Assembly (NCBI GenBank): GCA_037444825.1
Contig: JBBILR010000001.1
Coordinates: 1-64,000, forward strand
DNA from: JBFLVU01 sp037444825
GTDB lineage: Bacteria > Acidobacteriota > UBA4820 > DSQY01
Direction: 5' to 3'
Length of the DNA stretch: 64,000 bases
In this document: positions 24,661 to 32,996 of the stretch, in pieces
How positions within the stretch are numbered: position 1 is the first letter of the stretch
Layout: each line of letters begins with the position of its first letter
Program-made: the position numbers and the translations under genes
The notes under the pieces: generated by a model
What the model saw: the letters and a program-made list of their open reading frames with translations, nothing else
Told to the model about the DNA's origin: nothing
Database searches by the model: none

Positions 24661-26174
24661 GGCTTGCCCCTCCGGGAAACCGTCGTGAGGTACTCCGCCA
24701 GCATTCTCCGTTCCTCGTCGGTGCCCGTCCAGGGGGGCATGGCCTCGCTCATGGCGTCCAGGGCGGTGAGGAGGTCGGAGGCCTCCTCCGCCGAGGAGGA
24801 GGCGAAGGCCGCCGAAAGGGGCCGGAAGGGGCCGTGGAGGGTGTGGCAGGCGGCGCACCGCCGGCGAAAGGCCTCTTCGCCGGTGGCGGAGGGCGTGGGG
24901 GCCGACCCTTGGAGAAGGAAGCGCGCCAGCGCGCGGGCCTCCCCGGCGTTGCCCGGAAACGGGGGCATGGGCCCCCGAAGGGCGTCGGCGTGGAGAACCA
25001 GGGCGGCCACGTACGGTTCTTCCAGACCCCGGAGGCGGGGCCTCAAGGCCCGGGGCCCGCCGTCGAGGCCGTGGCAGGGGCCGCAGGCTCTCAGAAAGAG
25101 CGCCCTGCCCGCCCGGGGGTCCTCGGGGGTCCAGGCTTTGCCTCCGTCGGCGGTGTAGGGGGAGGCGGCCAGCATCCCCTTGTCCCTCAAGACGCCGAGT
25201 TCCGGCAGGGAAACGTGGTTGCCGTACAGGTAGCCGGGGATGAGCCAGGGCTTGCGGAGGCCTTCCCGGCCCCACTCGAAGGAGGCCACCGCCAGAAAGG
25301 CGAAGAGGAAGAGGCCGATGGCGGACCCCCGGCCGAAGGTCCGGGGCCGCCGAAGCACCAGGAGGGGGGTGAGGACCGCGAGGTGGAGAAGGGCGGCCGC
25401 CAGCAGAAGGGCCGCGTGGAGGCTGGAGGGGGCGGCCGTGAGGATCGCCCGCCGGTCGGGCGGCAGGAACCGGTAGAAGGCGAAAATCGCCGGGGGTAGC
25501 AGGAGGGAGGCGGTCAGGACGAAGCCGGCGGCGGACCTCCCCACCTCCGCCTTGAGGACTCGGTCGGAGTCCCGGGACACGGCCAGCAGGGCGTAGGCTC
25601 CCCCCAACAGGAGGCAGAGAAGGGTTCTCACCGCCAGGGACGGGAGAAAGTTGGCGTTGAAGACCGCCGGCAGGAGCGCCCCCGTCTCCAGCCAGCGGCC
25701 GGGGGTCAGCTGAAAGGCCAGGATGGCGTCGATGGCCACCAGGGAGAGAAAGGCCGAGGCGAAGTAGATCCAGCCCACGGCGAGGTGGCTCCGGCGGGGA
25801 AGGACCTCCCACCCCTTCACGTAGACCAGGATGGAGGCGATCTCCACCAGGAAGAAGACCCACTCCACCGCCCAGACCCAGACGAAGGTCCGGATGAGGG
25901 CGAATGTCCCCTCCGGGCTGATGAGGCCGATGACGAACCAGATCCCCACCCCCGTGACCGCCCCCACGGTCAGGGTGAGAAGGGCGAAGAACCGGGAGAA
26001 GCGGACCAGGAACTCCCGGAGGGCGGGGTCGCCCAGGCGGTGGGCGCGGTGTTCCCCCAGGACGAGGAAGAGGCCGCCCCCGATGGCGAACTGGGAGACG
26101 AAGACGTGCAGGACCGCCACGGCGGCGATGATCCACCGAACGCCGACGGCCGGGTCCCAGACGGGAAAGGTCAC
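24657..26174 (-). CDS. CydA-like subunit fused to diheme cytochrome c
   Basis: 505 residues from a GTG with GGGAGGG upstream. Residues 1-330 are membrane helices resembling cytochrome bd subunit I. These include AVLHVFVSQFAIGGGLFLVL with the first heme-ligand-type His, WAVEWVFFLVEIASILVYVK with paired Glu, and a His-Leu segment before AVGWIYFASAFLS. The Q-loop and C-terminal half of classical CydA are missing. Residues 350-505 instead form two cytochrome c domains. CGPCH is at 364-368 with axial-Met candidate GPMPPFPG, and CAACH is at 440-444 with candidate EAMPPWTG. This matches the cytochrome-c-bearing (OR-C-like) branch of the bd superfamily. It would pass electrons from quinol or cytochrome c to oxygen or another acceptor. 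Activity is inferred. Confidence 0.78.
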   Translation of the reverse strand: MTFPVWDPAVGVRWIIAAVAVLHVFVSQFAIGGGLFLVLGEHRAHRLGDPALREFLVRFSRFFALLTLTVGAVTGVGIWFVIGLISPEGTFALIRTFVWVWAVEWVFFLVEIASILVYVKGWEVLPRRSHLAVGWIYFASAFLSLVAIDAILAFQLTPGRWLETGALLPAVFNANFLPSLAVRTLLCLLLGGAYALLAVSRDSDRVLKAEVGRSAAGFVLTASLLLPPAIFAFYRFLPPDRRAILTAAPSSLHAALLLAAALLHLAVLTPLLVLRRPRTFGRGSAIGLFLFAFLAVASFEWGREGLRKPWLIPGYLYGNHVSLPELGVLRDKGMLAASPYTADGGKAWTPEDPRAGRALFLRACGPCHGLDGGPRALRPRLRGLEEPYVAALVLHADALRGPMPPFPGNAGEARALARFLLQGSAPTPSATGEEAFRRRCAACHTLHGPFRPLSAAFASSSAEEASDLLTALDAMSEAMPPWTGTDEERRMLAEYLTTVSRRGKP

Positions 26175-26202
26175 CTTCGGCCCTCCCAGGTCCCCAGGGG
26201 AC

Positions 26203-27342
26203 TCACTTGAGGACGTTCTTGGAAATCACCAGGCGCTGGACCTGGTTGGTTCCCTCGTAAATCTGCGACAGCTTGGCGTCCCGCATGATCTTCTCGACGA
26301 TGTAGTCCTTGGAGTAGCCGTCCCCGCCCATGATCTGAACGCAGTCGGTGGCCACCTTCATGGCCACGTCGGTGGCGTAGTACTTGGCCATGGCGCTGTA
26401 GGTCCCCACCTCCCTGTCCTGGTCGGTCAGAAGGGCGGCGTTCCAGACCAGGAAGCGGGCGGCGGTGATCTCCGTCAGCATTTCGGCGAACAGGAAGCCC
26501 ACGGCCTGGAAGGAGGCGATGGGCTGGCCGAACTGCTTGCGGTTGAGGGCCCATTTCTTGGCCACCTCCCAGGCCTCCCGGGCCATGCCCACCGCCGCCG
26601 CGGCCACCCCGGCCCGCGTGCGGTTGAAGGTCTTCATGGCCACCAGGAAGCCCTGGTTCTCCTTCCCGACGAGGTTCTCCACGGGGACGGCCACGTCGTG
26701 GTACTCGATCTCCACCTGGCAGGAGGCCCGCTGGCCCATCTTGGGAAGCTCCCGCCCGATGACCACCCCCGGGGTGTCGGTGGGGACCACGATGGCCGAC
26801 ATCCCCCGGGCGCCCCGGCCGGGGTCGGTGTTGCAGAAGACGGTGTGGTACATGGCCTGCTTGCCGTTGGTGATGAAGCGCTTCTGCCCGTTGATCACGT
26901 ACTTGTCGCCCTGGCGCACGGCGGTGGTCTTCACGGCGCCGGCGTCGGAGCCCGCCTCCGGCTCGGTGAGGCAGAAGGCGGCCAGGCCCCGGGATTCCAC
27001 CAGGTGGCCGAAGATCCGCTTCTTGAGGTCGTCGCTTCCGGCGATGAGGAGGGGCGTCAGCGCCAGGTTGTTGGCGTCGATGCAGATGCCGATGCCGGAG
27101 CAGGCGGCCCCCAGCTCTTCGCTGGCCAGGCAGCCTTCGAAGGACGAGTGGCCCGCCCCGCCGTACTCCTTGGGGATGGCGCCGTTGATGATCCCCTCGT
27201 CGTAGGCCTTCTGCACCACCGCCCACGGGAACTCGCAGGTTTCGTCGTGGTGTCTCGCCACGGGGCGGATGACCCGGTCGGCGAAGTCCTTTGTCTTCTC
27301 GATGAGTTCCCGGTGCTCCTTCGACAGCTCGAAATTGACCAT
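26203..27342 (-). CDS. Acyl-CoA dehydrogenase
   Basis: 379 residues from MVNFELSKEH. This start has a ribosome binding site (CAGGAGGGCC) just before it; an ATG six codons upstream would use that site as coding sequence. Full-length ACAD fold: FCLTEPEAGSDAGAVKTTA FAD-binding motif, FITNGKQA, ARMG-like GMAREAWEVAKKWALNRKQF, QIMGGDGYSKDY, and the catalytic Glu in IYEGTNQVQRL. It oxidises an acyl-CoA and normally passes electrons to ETF, which is not encoded here. It lies 28 bp upstream of the oxidase operon and may be cotranscribed. Chain-length preference is unknown. Confidence 0.93.
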   Translation of the reverse strand: MVNFELSKEHRELIEKTKDFADRVIRPVARHHDETCEFPWAVVQKAYDEGIINGAIPKEYGGAGHSSFEGCLASEELGAACSGIGICIDANNLALTPLLIAGSDDLKKRIFGHLVESRGLAAFCLTEPEAGSDAGAVKTTAVRQGDKYVINGQKRFITNGKQAMYHTVFCNTDPGRGARGMSAIVVPTDTPGVVIGRELPKMGQRASCQVEIEYHDVAVPVENLVGKENQGFLVAMKTFNRTRAGVAAAAVGMAREAWEVAKKWALNRKQFGQPIASFQAVGFLFAEMLTEITAARFLVWNAALLTDQDREVGTYSAMAKYYATDVAMKVATDCVQIMGGDGYSKDYIVEKIMRDAKLSQIYEGTNQVQRLVISKNVLK

Positions 27343-27363
27343 GAGGCCCTCCTGATTCAAAGG

Positions 27364-27460
27364 GGACTCCGGGACTGGGTGACTAGGGGACTAGGAAAAG
27401 GCCGAAAAAAGGAGTGCTGAATCCTCCACCAAGTCCCCTAGTCCCTTAGTCCCCTGGTCC
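27364..27460. repeat. Intergenic imperfect 30-bp inverted repeat
   Basis: Arms at 27364-27393 and 27431-27460 are complementary over about 23 of 30 positions, with an uninterrupted 12-bp block (GACTAGGGGACT against its complement). The unit GACTAGGGGACTAGG is itself a short tandem. The 37-nt spacer is A-rich. It sits between thiG and the acyl-CoA dehydrogenase gene and could form a long hairpin in their shared transcript. Nature (REP-like element, terminator or processing site) is unknown. Confidence 0.6.
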
Positions 27461-27468
27461 TGTCCCGT

Positions 27469-28239
27469 TCATTTCACGAGCCCCTCCACGGGGGAAGAGG
27501 CGGTGGCGTACCGTCTCATGGGGATGCGCCCGGCCAGGAAGGCCTCCCGTCCCGCCTCCACGGCCTTCCGCATGGCCCGGGCCATGAGGACCGGGTCCTT
27601 CGCCCCGGCGACGCCGGTGTTCATGAGGACGCCGTCCACCCCCAGCTCCATGGCCTTGGCCGCGTCGCTGGCCGTCCCCACGCCGGCGTCCACGATGACG
27701 GGGACGTGGATGAACTCCCGGATCAGGGCGATGTTGTGGGGGTTCTGGACGCCCATCCCCGAGCCGATGGGGGCGCCCAGGGGCATGACGGCGGCGGCCC
27801 CCGCGTCCACCAGCTTCTTCGCGTTGACGAGGTCGTCGTTGGTGTACGGCAGGACGACGAAGCCCTCCTTCACCAGGATCTTGGTGGCTTCCAGCAGGGC
27901 CTCGTTGTCGGGGAAGAGGGTCTTCTCGTCGCCGATGACCTCCAGCTTGACCCATTCGGACATGCCGGCCTCCCGCGCCAGCCGGGCCGTGCGGACGGCC
28001 TCCTCGGCGGTGTAGCAACCGGCGGTGTTGGGGAGGAGGAAGTACCTGCGCGGGTCCACGTAATCGAGCAGGGAGGGCTTGGAACGGTCCAGCTCCACCC
28101 GCCGGACGGCCACCGTCACCACCTCCGCCCCGCTCTCCTCGAGGGCCCTTTGCATGGTGGGGAAGTCGGGGTACTTGCCGGTGCCCAGGAAAAGCCGGCT
28201 TTGAAAAGCGCGCCCGGCGATGGTCAGCGTGTCGGTCAT
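27469..28239 (-). CDS. thiG: Thiazole synthase
   Basis: 256 residues, full length. Signatures: AGRAFQSRLFLGTGKYPDF at 8-26, LPNTAGCYTAEEAVRTARLA, the Schiff-base Lys in WVKLEVIGDEKTLFPDN, then GLPYTNDD-like VLPYTNDD, APIGSGMGVQNP and DAGVGTASDAAKAMELG. It builds the thiazole phosphate of thiamine from 1-deoxyxylulose 5-phosphate, dehydroglycine and ThiS thiocarboxylate. No thiS, thiF or thiH is beside it and no TPP riboswitch motif was seen in the short upstream region. Confidence 0.95.
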   Translation of the reverse strand: MTDTLTIAGRAFQSRLFLGTGKYPDFPTMQRALEESGAEVVTVAVRRVELDRSKPSLLDYVDPRRYFLLPNTAGCYTAEEAVRTARLAREAGMSEWVKLEVIGDEKTLFPDNEALLEATKILVKEGFVVLPYTNDDLVNAKKLVDAGAAAVMPLGAPIGSGMGVQNPHNIALIREFIHVPVIVDAGVGTASDAAKAMELGVDGVLMNTGVAGAKDPVLMARAMRKAVEAGREAFLAGRIPMRRYATASSPVEGLVK

Positions 28240-28346
28240 GGGGAAGCCTCCCGCAGAGGCCCCATGCTACCACAAAAGGCTCCCCGCCTACCTCCTCTGG
28301 ACCTCCAGGGCGCGGGCGGGTATGCTGGAAGAGGAGGCGGTGCCCC

Positions 28347-28526
28347 ATGCCCATGGATCCGGAGTTTCTCGAAATCCTCGCCTGCCCCCTCTGCAAGGCG
28401 CCCTTCGAGTACCGCGAAAAGGCGGGGAAGGAACAGCTGGTCTGCACGCAGTGCCGGCGGGCCTACCCCATCGAGGACGGAATCCCCATCCTCCTGCCCG
28501 ACGCGGGGGTCCCGGAGGGCGGGTGA
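28347..28526 (+). CDS. Trm112 family (YcaR/UPF0434-like) zinc-ribbon protein
   Basis: 59 residues, MPMDPEFLEILACPLCKAPF onward. It has the family pattern: LLxILxCPxCKxxL-like start, a second CTQCRRAYPIEDGIPILLPD, giving two CxxC pairs for zinc. In other organisms Trm112-like proteins activate methyltransferases, and bacterial YcaR is a small accessory protein. It is divergent from thiG and convergent with msrA (stops 15 bp apart). A TATGCT box near 28320 may be its -10. Confidence 0.85.
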   Translation: MPMDPEFLEILACPLCKAPFEYREKAGKEQLVCTQCRRAYPIEDGIPILLPDAGVPEGG

Positions 28527-28541
28527 GGGGATGCGGCCCCG

Positions 28542-29183
28542 TCAGGGGGCCGTGCGGTCCTTGAAGAGTTTCTTCAGCTTGGCCAGCTTGGGGGAGATGA
28601 CCAGGGCGCAGTAGGGGGCGTCCGGGTGCTTCCGGAAGTAATCGCGGTGGTAGTCCTCCGCGGGGTAGAAGGCTCGGAGGGGGACCACCTCCGTCACCAC
28701 CGGCCGGGGGTAGGTCCCGGAAGCCTCCACGCTCCGGATGACCTTTTCCGCGGTCAGGCGCTGGCCCTCGTTCCGAAACAGGACGATGGAGCGGTACTGG
28801 GTCCCCACGTCGGCCCCCTGGCGGTCCTTGGTGGTGGGGTCGTGGAGGGCGAAGAAGACCTCCAGAAGAGCCTCCAGGGGTAGCACCTGGGGGTCGAAGA
28901 CCACCTTCACCACCTCCGCGTGCCCCGTCCTGCCGGTGCAGACCTGCTCGTAGGCGGGGTTGGGGACCGTCCCCCCGGCGTAGCCGGGCGTCACCGACAC
29001 CACGCCCCTCAACTCCTGGAAGATGGCCTCCAGGCACCAGAAGCAGCCGCCGCCCAGCACGATCGTTTCCGTCGCCACCGTCCGCCCCCCGTGGGAAGGC
29101 CCTTGCGCCCGCGGTTGGAATTCCCTTCCGGCCGCGGCGGCGAGGGCGAGAAGCGCGAAAAGAGCCAGGACATGCCTGCCCAA
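28542..29183 (-). CDS. msrA: Peptide-methionine (S)-S-oxide reductase, probably exported
   Basis: The MsrA domain starts at TIVLGGGCFWCLEAIF with the catalytic Cys in GCFWC. It continues with TPGYAGG, YEQVCTGRTGHAEVV, FFALHDPTT and YHRDYFRKHPDAPYC. It repairs oxidised methionine. The start is uncertain. I use a TTG at 29183, giving 213 residues, because the intervening sequence GRHVLALFALLALAAAAG looks like a signal peptide. A GTG at 29078 would give the bare 178-residue cytosolic enzyme. The open frame continues much further upstream into the repeat-like block, but that part does not look coding. Confidence 0.85.
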   Translation of the reverse strand: MGRHVLALFALLALAAAAGREFQPRAQGPSHGGRTVATETIVLGGGCFWCLEAIFQELRGVVSVTPGYAGGTVPNPAYEQVCTGRTGHAEVVKVVFDPQVLPLEALLEVFFALHDPTTKDRQGADVGTQYRSIVLFRNEGQRLTAEKVIRSVEASGTYPRPVVTEVVPLRAFYPAEDYHRDYFRKHPDAPYCALVISPKLAKLKKLFKDRTAP

Positions 29184-29658
29184 AACGATTCCAGAAATCT
29201 CCTGGAAAACCCTGCGGGACGGGGGCTCCGCCGCTGCCGCGGCGGGGGAGGCCTGGACCGGACGCGTCCGCGAGGGCGCGTCCTCGCCTCGGTCCTTGGC
29301 CTCCCGGCGCCCTTCGGGCGCCCCGTCCCGCTTGCGCATTCTTTTCCTGCCCGCCCCCCACTCTCTTGGGTTGAGGCCGCAAGTCCCGGACCTTGGGCTT
29401 TGTCGGACTTCGGCGTCCGAATCCTCAACGTACCTCAAGTACGCCTCCGGTTCGGCCGCCTCGTCCTTCGCGCCCAAGGCCCAATCCTGCGGCCTGCCTT
29501 TCCCCCTCCGCTCCGCTCCGGGGGAAAGGCGGAACCTGGCAAGAATTCTGGACGGTCGTGGAGCCAGGACTTTCCTCATGAGCCCTGGAACGCCGGGGCG
29601 TCGGCCCTTCTTCCCGCCGCGGGGGAGGGGGAGGGCTCGGGGCCCTCCCCCGCGGGGG
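29184..29658. repeat. Non-coding block with multiple hairpins, probable dispersed repeat
   Basis: About 475 bp between msrA and nrdJ with no believable gene. It contains clustered inverted repeats: GGCGCCC/GGGCGCC at 29306-29322, TCGGAC/GTCCGA at 29403-29420, and CGTAC-CTCAA-GTACG at 29429-29443. Base and word composition (TTCGGCGTCCGAATCC, GTACGCCTCCGGTTCGGC) differ from the flanking genes. I recall similar CGTAC...GTACGCC words in repeated intergenic elements of other high-GC bacteria, but repeat status cannot be tested from one window. Open frames across it in both directions are probably spurious. Confidence 0.5.
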
Positions 29659-32600
29659 TCAGGAGCAGCCGAGGCTGTTGCCGCAGTTGAGGCACTTGTA
29701 GCAGGAGCCGTTCCGCACGGTGATGTGGCCGCAGATGTTGCAGAAGGGGGCGTCGCCCATGAGGCCCGCCAGGTGGGAGGAGAGGGAGCCGGAGGCGGCC
29801 TTGTACACCGGCACGGCGGTGGCGGGGCCCTTCAGCGTCTTTTCGGCGGCCTCCACCTCGCGGGTGCTGGCGGTGGGGGAGGTGAGGGTCTTCTCCGCCT
29901 CCGCCTTTTCCACTTCCTCGGGTTTCACCTGGACGAAGTCGGTCCGGCCCAGGTACTCCATCCCCAGGACCCGGAAGATGTAGTCGATGACCGACGTCGC
30001 ATACTTGATGTTGGGGTGGTCGGTCACCGGGCCCTGGGGCTCGAAGCGGGTGAAGGTGAAGCAGTCCACGTACTCGTCCAGGGGGACGCCGTACTGGAGG
30101 CCCAGGGAGACGGCGATGGCGAAGCAGTTCATGAGGGAGCGGAAGGCGGCCCCCTCCTTGTGCATGTCGATGAAGATCTCCCCCAGGCGGCCGTCCTCGT
30201 ACTCGCCGGTCCTCAGGTAGACCTTCTGGCCGCCGACGCGGGCCTCCTGGGTGAAGCCCGACCGCTTCTTGGGGAGGCGCCTCCTCCTCAGGGGGGTGGG
30301 CTGGGCGTCGGGGAGCGCGGCGGGGGCCTTTTCGGGGGCGGCGCTCTTTTGGGTGGAGGCGTCGGAGAGGGGCTGGGTGACCTTGGAGCCGTCGCGGTAC
30401 ACCGCCAGGGCCTTCAGCCCCCGCTTCCACGCCTCCACGTAGATCCGCTCGATCTCCTCCGGCGTGATGGAGGAGGGAAGGTTCACCGTCTTGCTGATGG
30501 CGCCGGAAAGGAAGGGCTGGGCGGCAGCCATCATCTTCACGTGGCCCAGGGGGGCGATGAACCTCCGGCCGCGCTTTCCGCACCGGTTGGCGCAGTCGAA
30601 GACCGGCAGGTGCTCCTCTTTCAGATAGGGGGCCCCCTCGATGGTCATGTGGCCGCAGGCCACCAGGGAGGCCTCCTCGATCTGGGCGGGGGTGAAGCCC
30701 AAGGCGGAGAGGAGGTTGAAGCCGGGCTTCGCCGCCTCTTCCAGGGAGAGGCCCAGGCGCGTGAAGAGCTCCTCGCCCAGGACGTGGAGGCTGAAGGCCT
30801 GGGGCAGGTCCATGACCCGGGGGATCTGGCTCTCCGCCCGGGCCACCTCCTCCTCGGTGAGGCCCTTGGCGAGGAGGGCGGCGGGGTTCACGTGGGGGGT
30901 TCCCTCCAGCTTGCCGGTGCCGAGGATGTACGTGAGGATCTCCTGGATCTGGGCCGGGGGGTACCCGAGGTTCTCCAGCGCCCGCTCCACCGACTGGTTG
31001 ACGATCTTGAAGTAGCCGCCCCCTGCCAGCTTCTTGAACTTCACCAGGGAGAAGTCCGGCTCGATGCCGGTGGTGTCGCAGTCCATGAGAAGGCCGATGG
31101 TCCCCGTGGGCGCGAGGACGGTGGTCTGGGCGTTCCGGAAGCCGTACTGGCGTCCGAAGACTAGGGCGTCGTCCCAGGCCTGGCGGCTGGCCAGGGCCAG
31201 GTACTCGGGCAGGAGGGAGGCCTCCAGGCGGAGGCTGGCGTCCCTGTGGAGGTTGATGACCTCCAGCATGGACTCCCGGTTGGGGAAGTACCCCGGGAAG
31301 GGCCCCTTCCGGCGGGCCAGCAGGGCGGAGACGGTGTAGGCGTGGCCCGTCATGAGGCTCGTCAGCGCCCCGCACCAGGCGAAGGCCCTGGGGCTGTCGT
31401 AGGGGATCCCCTGGACCATGAGGAGGGTGCCGAGGTTGGCGTAGCCCAGCCCCAGGGGCCGGAAGTTGTGGCTGTTGCGGGCGATGGGCTCGGTGGGGTA
31501 GGAGGAGAGGTCCACCAGGATCTCCTGGGCCACGATGAAGATGCCCACGGCGTGGCGGAAGCCCTCCACGTCGAAGGTGCCGTCCTCCCGGAGGAACTTC
31601 ATGAGGTTGAGGCTGGCGAGGTTGCAGGCGGAGTCGTCGAGGAACATGTACTCCGAGCAGGGGTTGCTGGCGTTGATGCGGTCGGTGGCCTTGCAGGTGT
31701 GCCACTTGTTGATGGTGGAATCGAACTGGAGGCCGGGGTCCCCGCACTCCCAGGCCGCCTCGGCGATCTGGCGCATGATGGCCCGGGCCTTCAGGGTGTG
31801 GGCCTTCTGCCCGGTGGTGCGGTAGACGGTGGTCCACTCCCCGTCACGCTCGTAGGCCTCCATGAAGGCGTCGGTGACGCGCACGGAGTTGTTGGCGTTC
31901 TGCCCCGCCACCGTGTGGACGGCCTCGTCCACGTCCACCCCCATCTGGGCCAGCTTCCGGGCCTTGGCCTCCTCCCTCCGCTTCCAGTTGATGAAGTCCA
32001 GGATCTCCGGATGGTCGACGTCCAGGATCACCATCTTGGCGGCCCGCCGGGTGGTCCCCCCGGACTTGGTGGCGCCGGCCGCCCGGTCCAGCACTTCCAG
32101 GAAGGACATGAGGCCCGAGGAGGTTCCCCCGCCGGAGAGCTTCTCCTCCCGCGAGCGGAGGCGGGAGAAGTTGGAGCCGGTGCCCGAACCGTACTTGAAG
32201 AGGCGGGCCTCGTTCTTGGCCAGCTGGAAGATGCTCATGAGGTCGTCGTCCACGCTCTGGATGAAGCAGGCCGAGCACTGGGGGTGCTGGTAGGCGTTGG
32301 CCGTCTCCTCGATCCGGTCGGTCTGGGGGTTCCAGAAGTAGGCCCCGCCGGAGCCCTCGATGCCGTACTCGTGCCAGAGGCCCAGGTTGAACCAGACGGG
32401 GGAGTTGAAGGCCCCCTTCTGCGTCACGAGAAGGTGGGAGAGCTCGGCCTCGAAGGCCTCGGCCTCCTCCGGGGTCTCGAAGTAGCCGCCCAGGCGCTCC
32501 CCCTCCACCCGGAGGGTGTGGGCGATGCGCCGCACCACCTGCCGGATGGAGGTTTCGTGGCCGGTCCCCGGCACGCCGGCCTTCCGGAAGTACTTGCTGA

Positions 32601-32898
32601 TGAGGATGTCGGAGGCGAGCTGGGACCACTCCTCCGGCACCTCGGCGTTCTCCAGGGCGAAGACCACCGAGCCGTCCACGTTCAGGATGCGGCAGGACCG
32701 CCGGGCGTACCGGATCTCGTCCAAGGGGTCCACCCCGGCCCTGGTGAAGTGCCGTTCCAGACGGAAGGGGTGGAGGGCTTCGGGGGTGAGTTCCGGCGCG
32801 GCCGTTCCCGGGGGCGGGCCCGCGGGGAGGGATTCGGGGGCGGGGTTCTTGCCTTTGGCGGTTCCGGCGGGCGGGGCGGCGTTCTTGGTGGGTTCCAT
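29659..32898 (-). CDS. nrdJ: Adenosylcobalamin-dependent (class II) ribonucleotide reductase
   Basis: 1079 residues. After a disordered Pro-rich leader (1-45) the catalytic barrel begins. ARRSCRILNVDGSVVFALEN, GAFNSPVWFNLGL, NPCSEYMFLDDSACNLASLN (the NxCxE radical site), APTGTIGLLMDCDTTGIEPD and NCFAIAVSLGLQYGVPLDEY are all present. The C-terminal 30 residues form a zinc-ribbon with CNICG and CLNCGNSLGC, which relays reducing equivalents. No ATP-cone is evident at the N-terminus. The enzyme makes deoxyribonucleotides with or without oxygen and needs vitamin B12. Its promoter overlaps two NrdR-type operator sites. Confidence 0.96.
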   Translation of the reverse strand: MEPTKNAAPPAGTAKGKNPAPESLPAGPPPGTAAPELTPEALHPFRLERHFTRAGVDPLDEIRYARRSCRILNVDGSVVFALENAEVPEEWSQLASDILISKYFRKAGVPGTGHETSIRQVVRRIAHTLRVEGERLGGYFETPEEAEAFEAELSHLLVTQKGAFNSPVWFNLGLWHEYGIEGSGGAYFWNPQTDRIEETANAYQHPQCSACFIQSVDDDLMSIFQLAKNEARLFKYGSGTGSNFSRLRSREEKLSGGGTSSGLMSFLEVLDRAAGATKSGGTTRRAAKMVILDVDHPEILDFINWKRREEAKARKLAQMGVDVDEAVHTVAGQNANNSVRVTDAFMEAYERDGEWTTVYRTTGQKAHTLKARAIMRQIAEAAWECGDPGLQFDSTINKWHTCKATDRINASNPCSEYMFLDDSACNLASLNLMKFLREDGTFDVEGFRHAVGIFIVAQEILVDLSSYPTEPIARNSHNFRPLGLGYANLGTLLMVQGIPYDSPRAFAWCGALTSLMTGHAYTVSALLARRKGPFPGYFPNRESMLEVINLHRDASLRLEASLLPEYLALASRQAWDDALVFGRQYGFRNAQTTVLAPTGTIGLLMDCDTTGIEPDFSLVKFKKLAGGGYFKIVNQSVERALENLGYPPAQIQEILTYILGTGKLEGTPHVNPAALLAKGLTEEEVARAESQIPRVMDLPQAFSLHVLGEELFTRLGLSLEEAAKPGFNLLSALGFTPAQIEEASLVACGHMTIEGAPYLKEEHLPVFDCANRCGKRGRRFIAPLGHVKMMAAAQPFLSGAISKTVNLPSSITPEEIERIYVEAWKRGLKALAVYRDGSKVTQPLSDASTQKSAAPEKAPAALPDAQPTPLRRRRLPKKRSGFTQEARVGGQKVYLRTGEYEDGRLGEIFIDMHKEGAAFRSLMNCFAIAVSLGLQYGVPLDEYVDCFTFTRFEPQGPVTDHPNIKYATSVIDYIFRVLGMEYLGRTDFVQVKPEEVEKAEAEKTLTSPTASTREVEAAEKTLKGPATAVPVYKAASGSLSSHLAGLMGDAPFCNICGHITVRNGSCYKCLNCGNSLGCS

Positions 32899-32971
32899 CG
32901 CTCAGGTCTCCTACGGAAGAGGGGGGTCGGCCCTAACGTCCCGGTTTGCAAGGGGTTGCGTCGCCGCTGTA

Positions 32972-32987
32972 CCCCAATATCTTCTAG
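32972..32987 (-). promoter_or_regulatory. NrdR box 2 upstream of nrdJ
   Basis: The plus-strand core CAATATCTTC (32975-32984) matches 9 of 10 positions of the NrdR core CWANATNTWG. It lies just downstream of the nrdJ -10 box and starts exactly 31 bp from the other box. Flanking positions match poorly, so alone it would be weak; the helical-turn spacing strengthens it. Confidence 0.6.
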
Positions 32988-32996
32988 CGCGGCCTA

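Noticed and set aside
28240..28346. TPP riboswitch before thiG
   Set aside because: The 107-bp gap lacks the conserved CTGAGA and ACCTGA words and is shared with the divergent Trm112-like gene.
29079..29579. N-terminal extension of MsrA up to 29579
   Set aside because: The added sequence is charged and low in similarity to any domain, comes from the hairpin-rich block, and MsrA proteins normally lack it.
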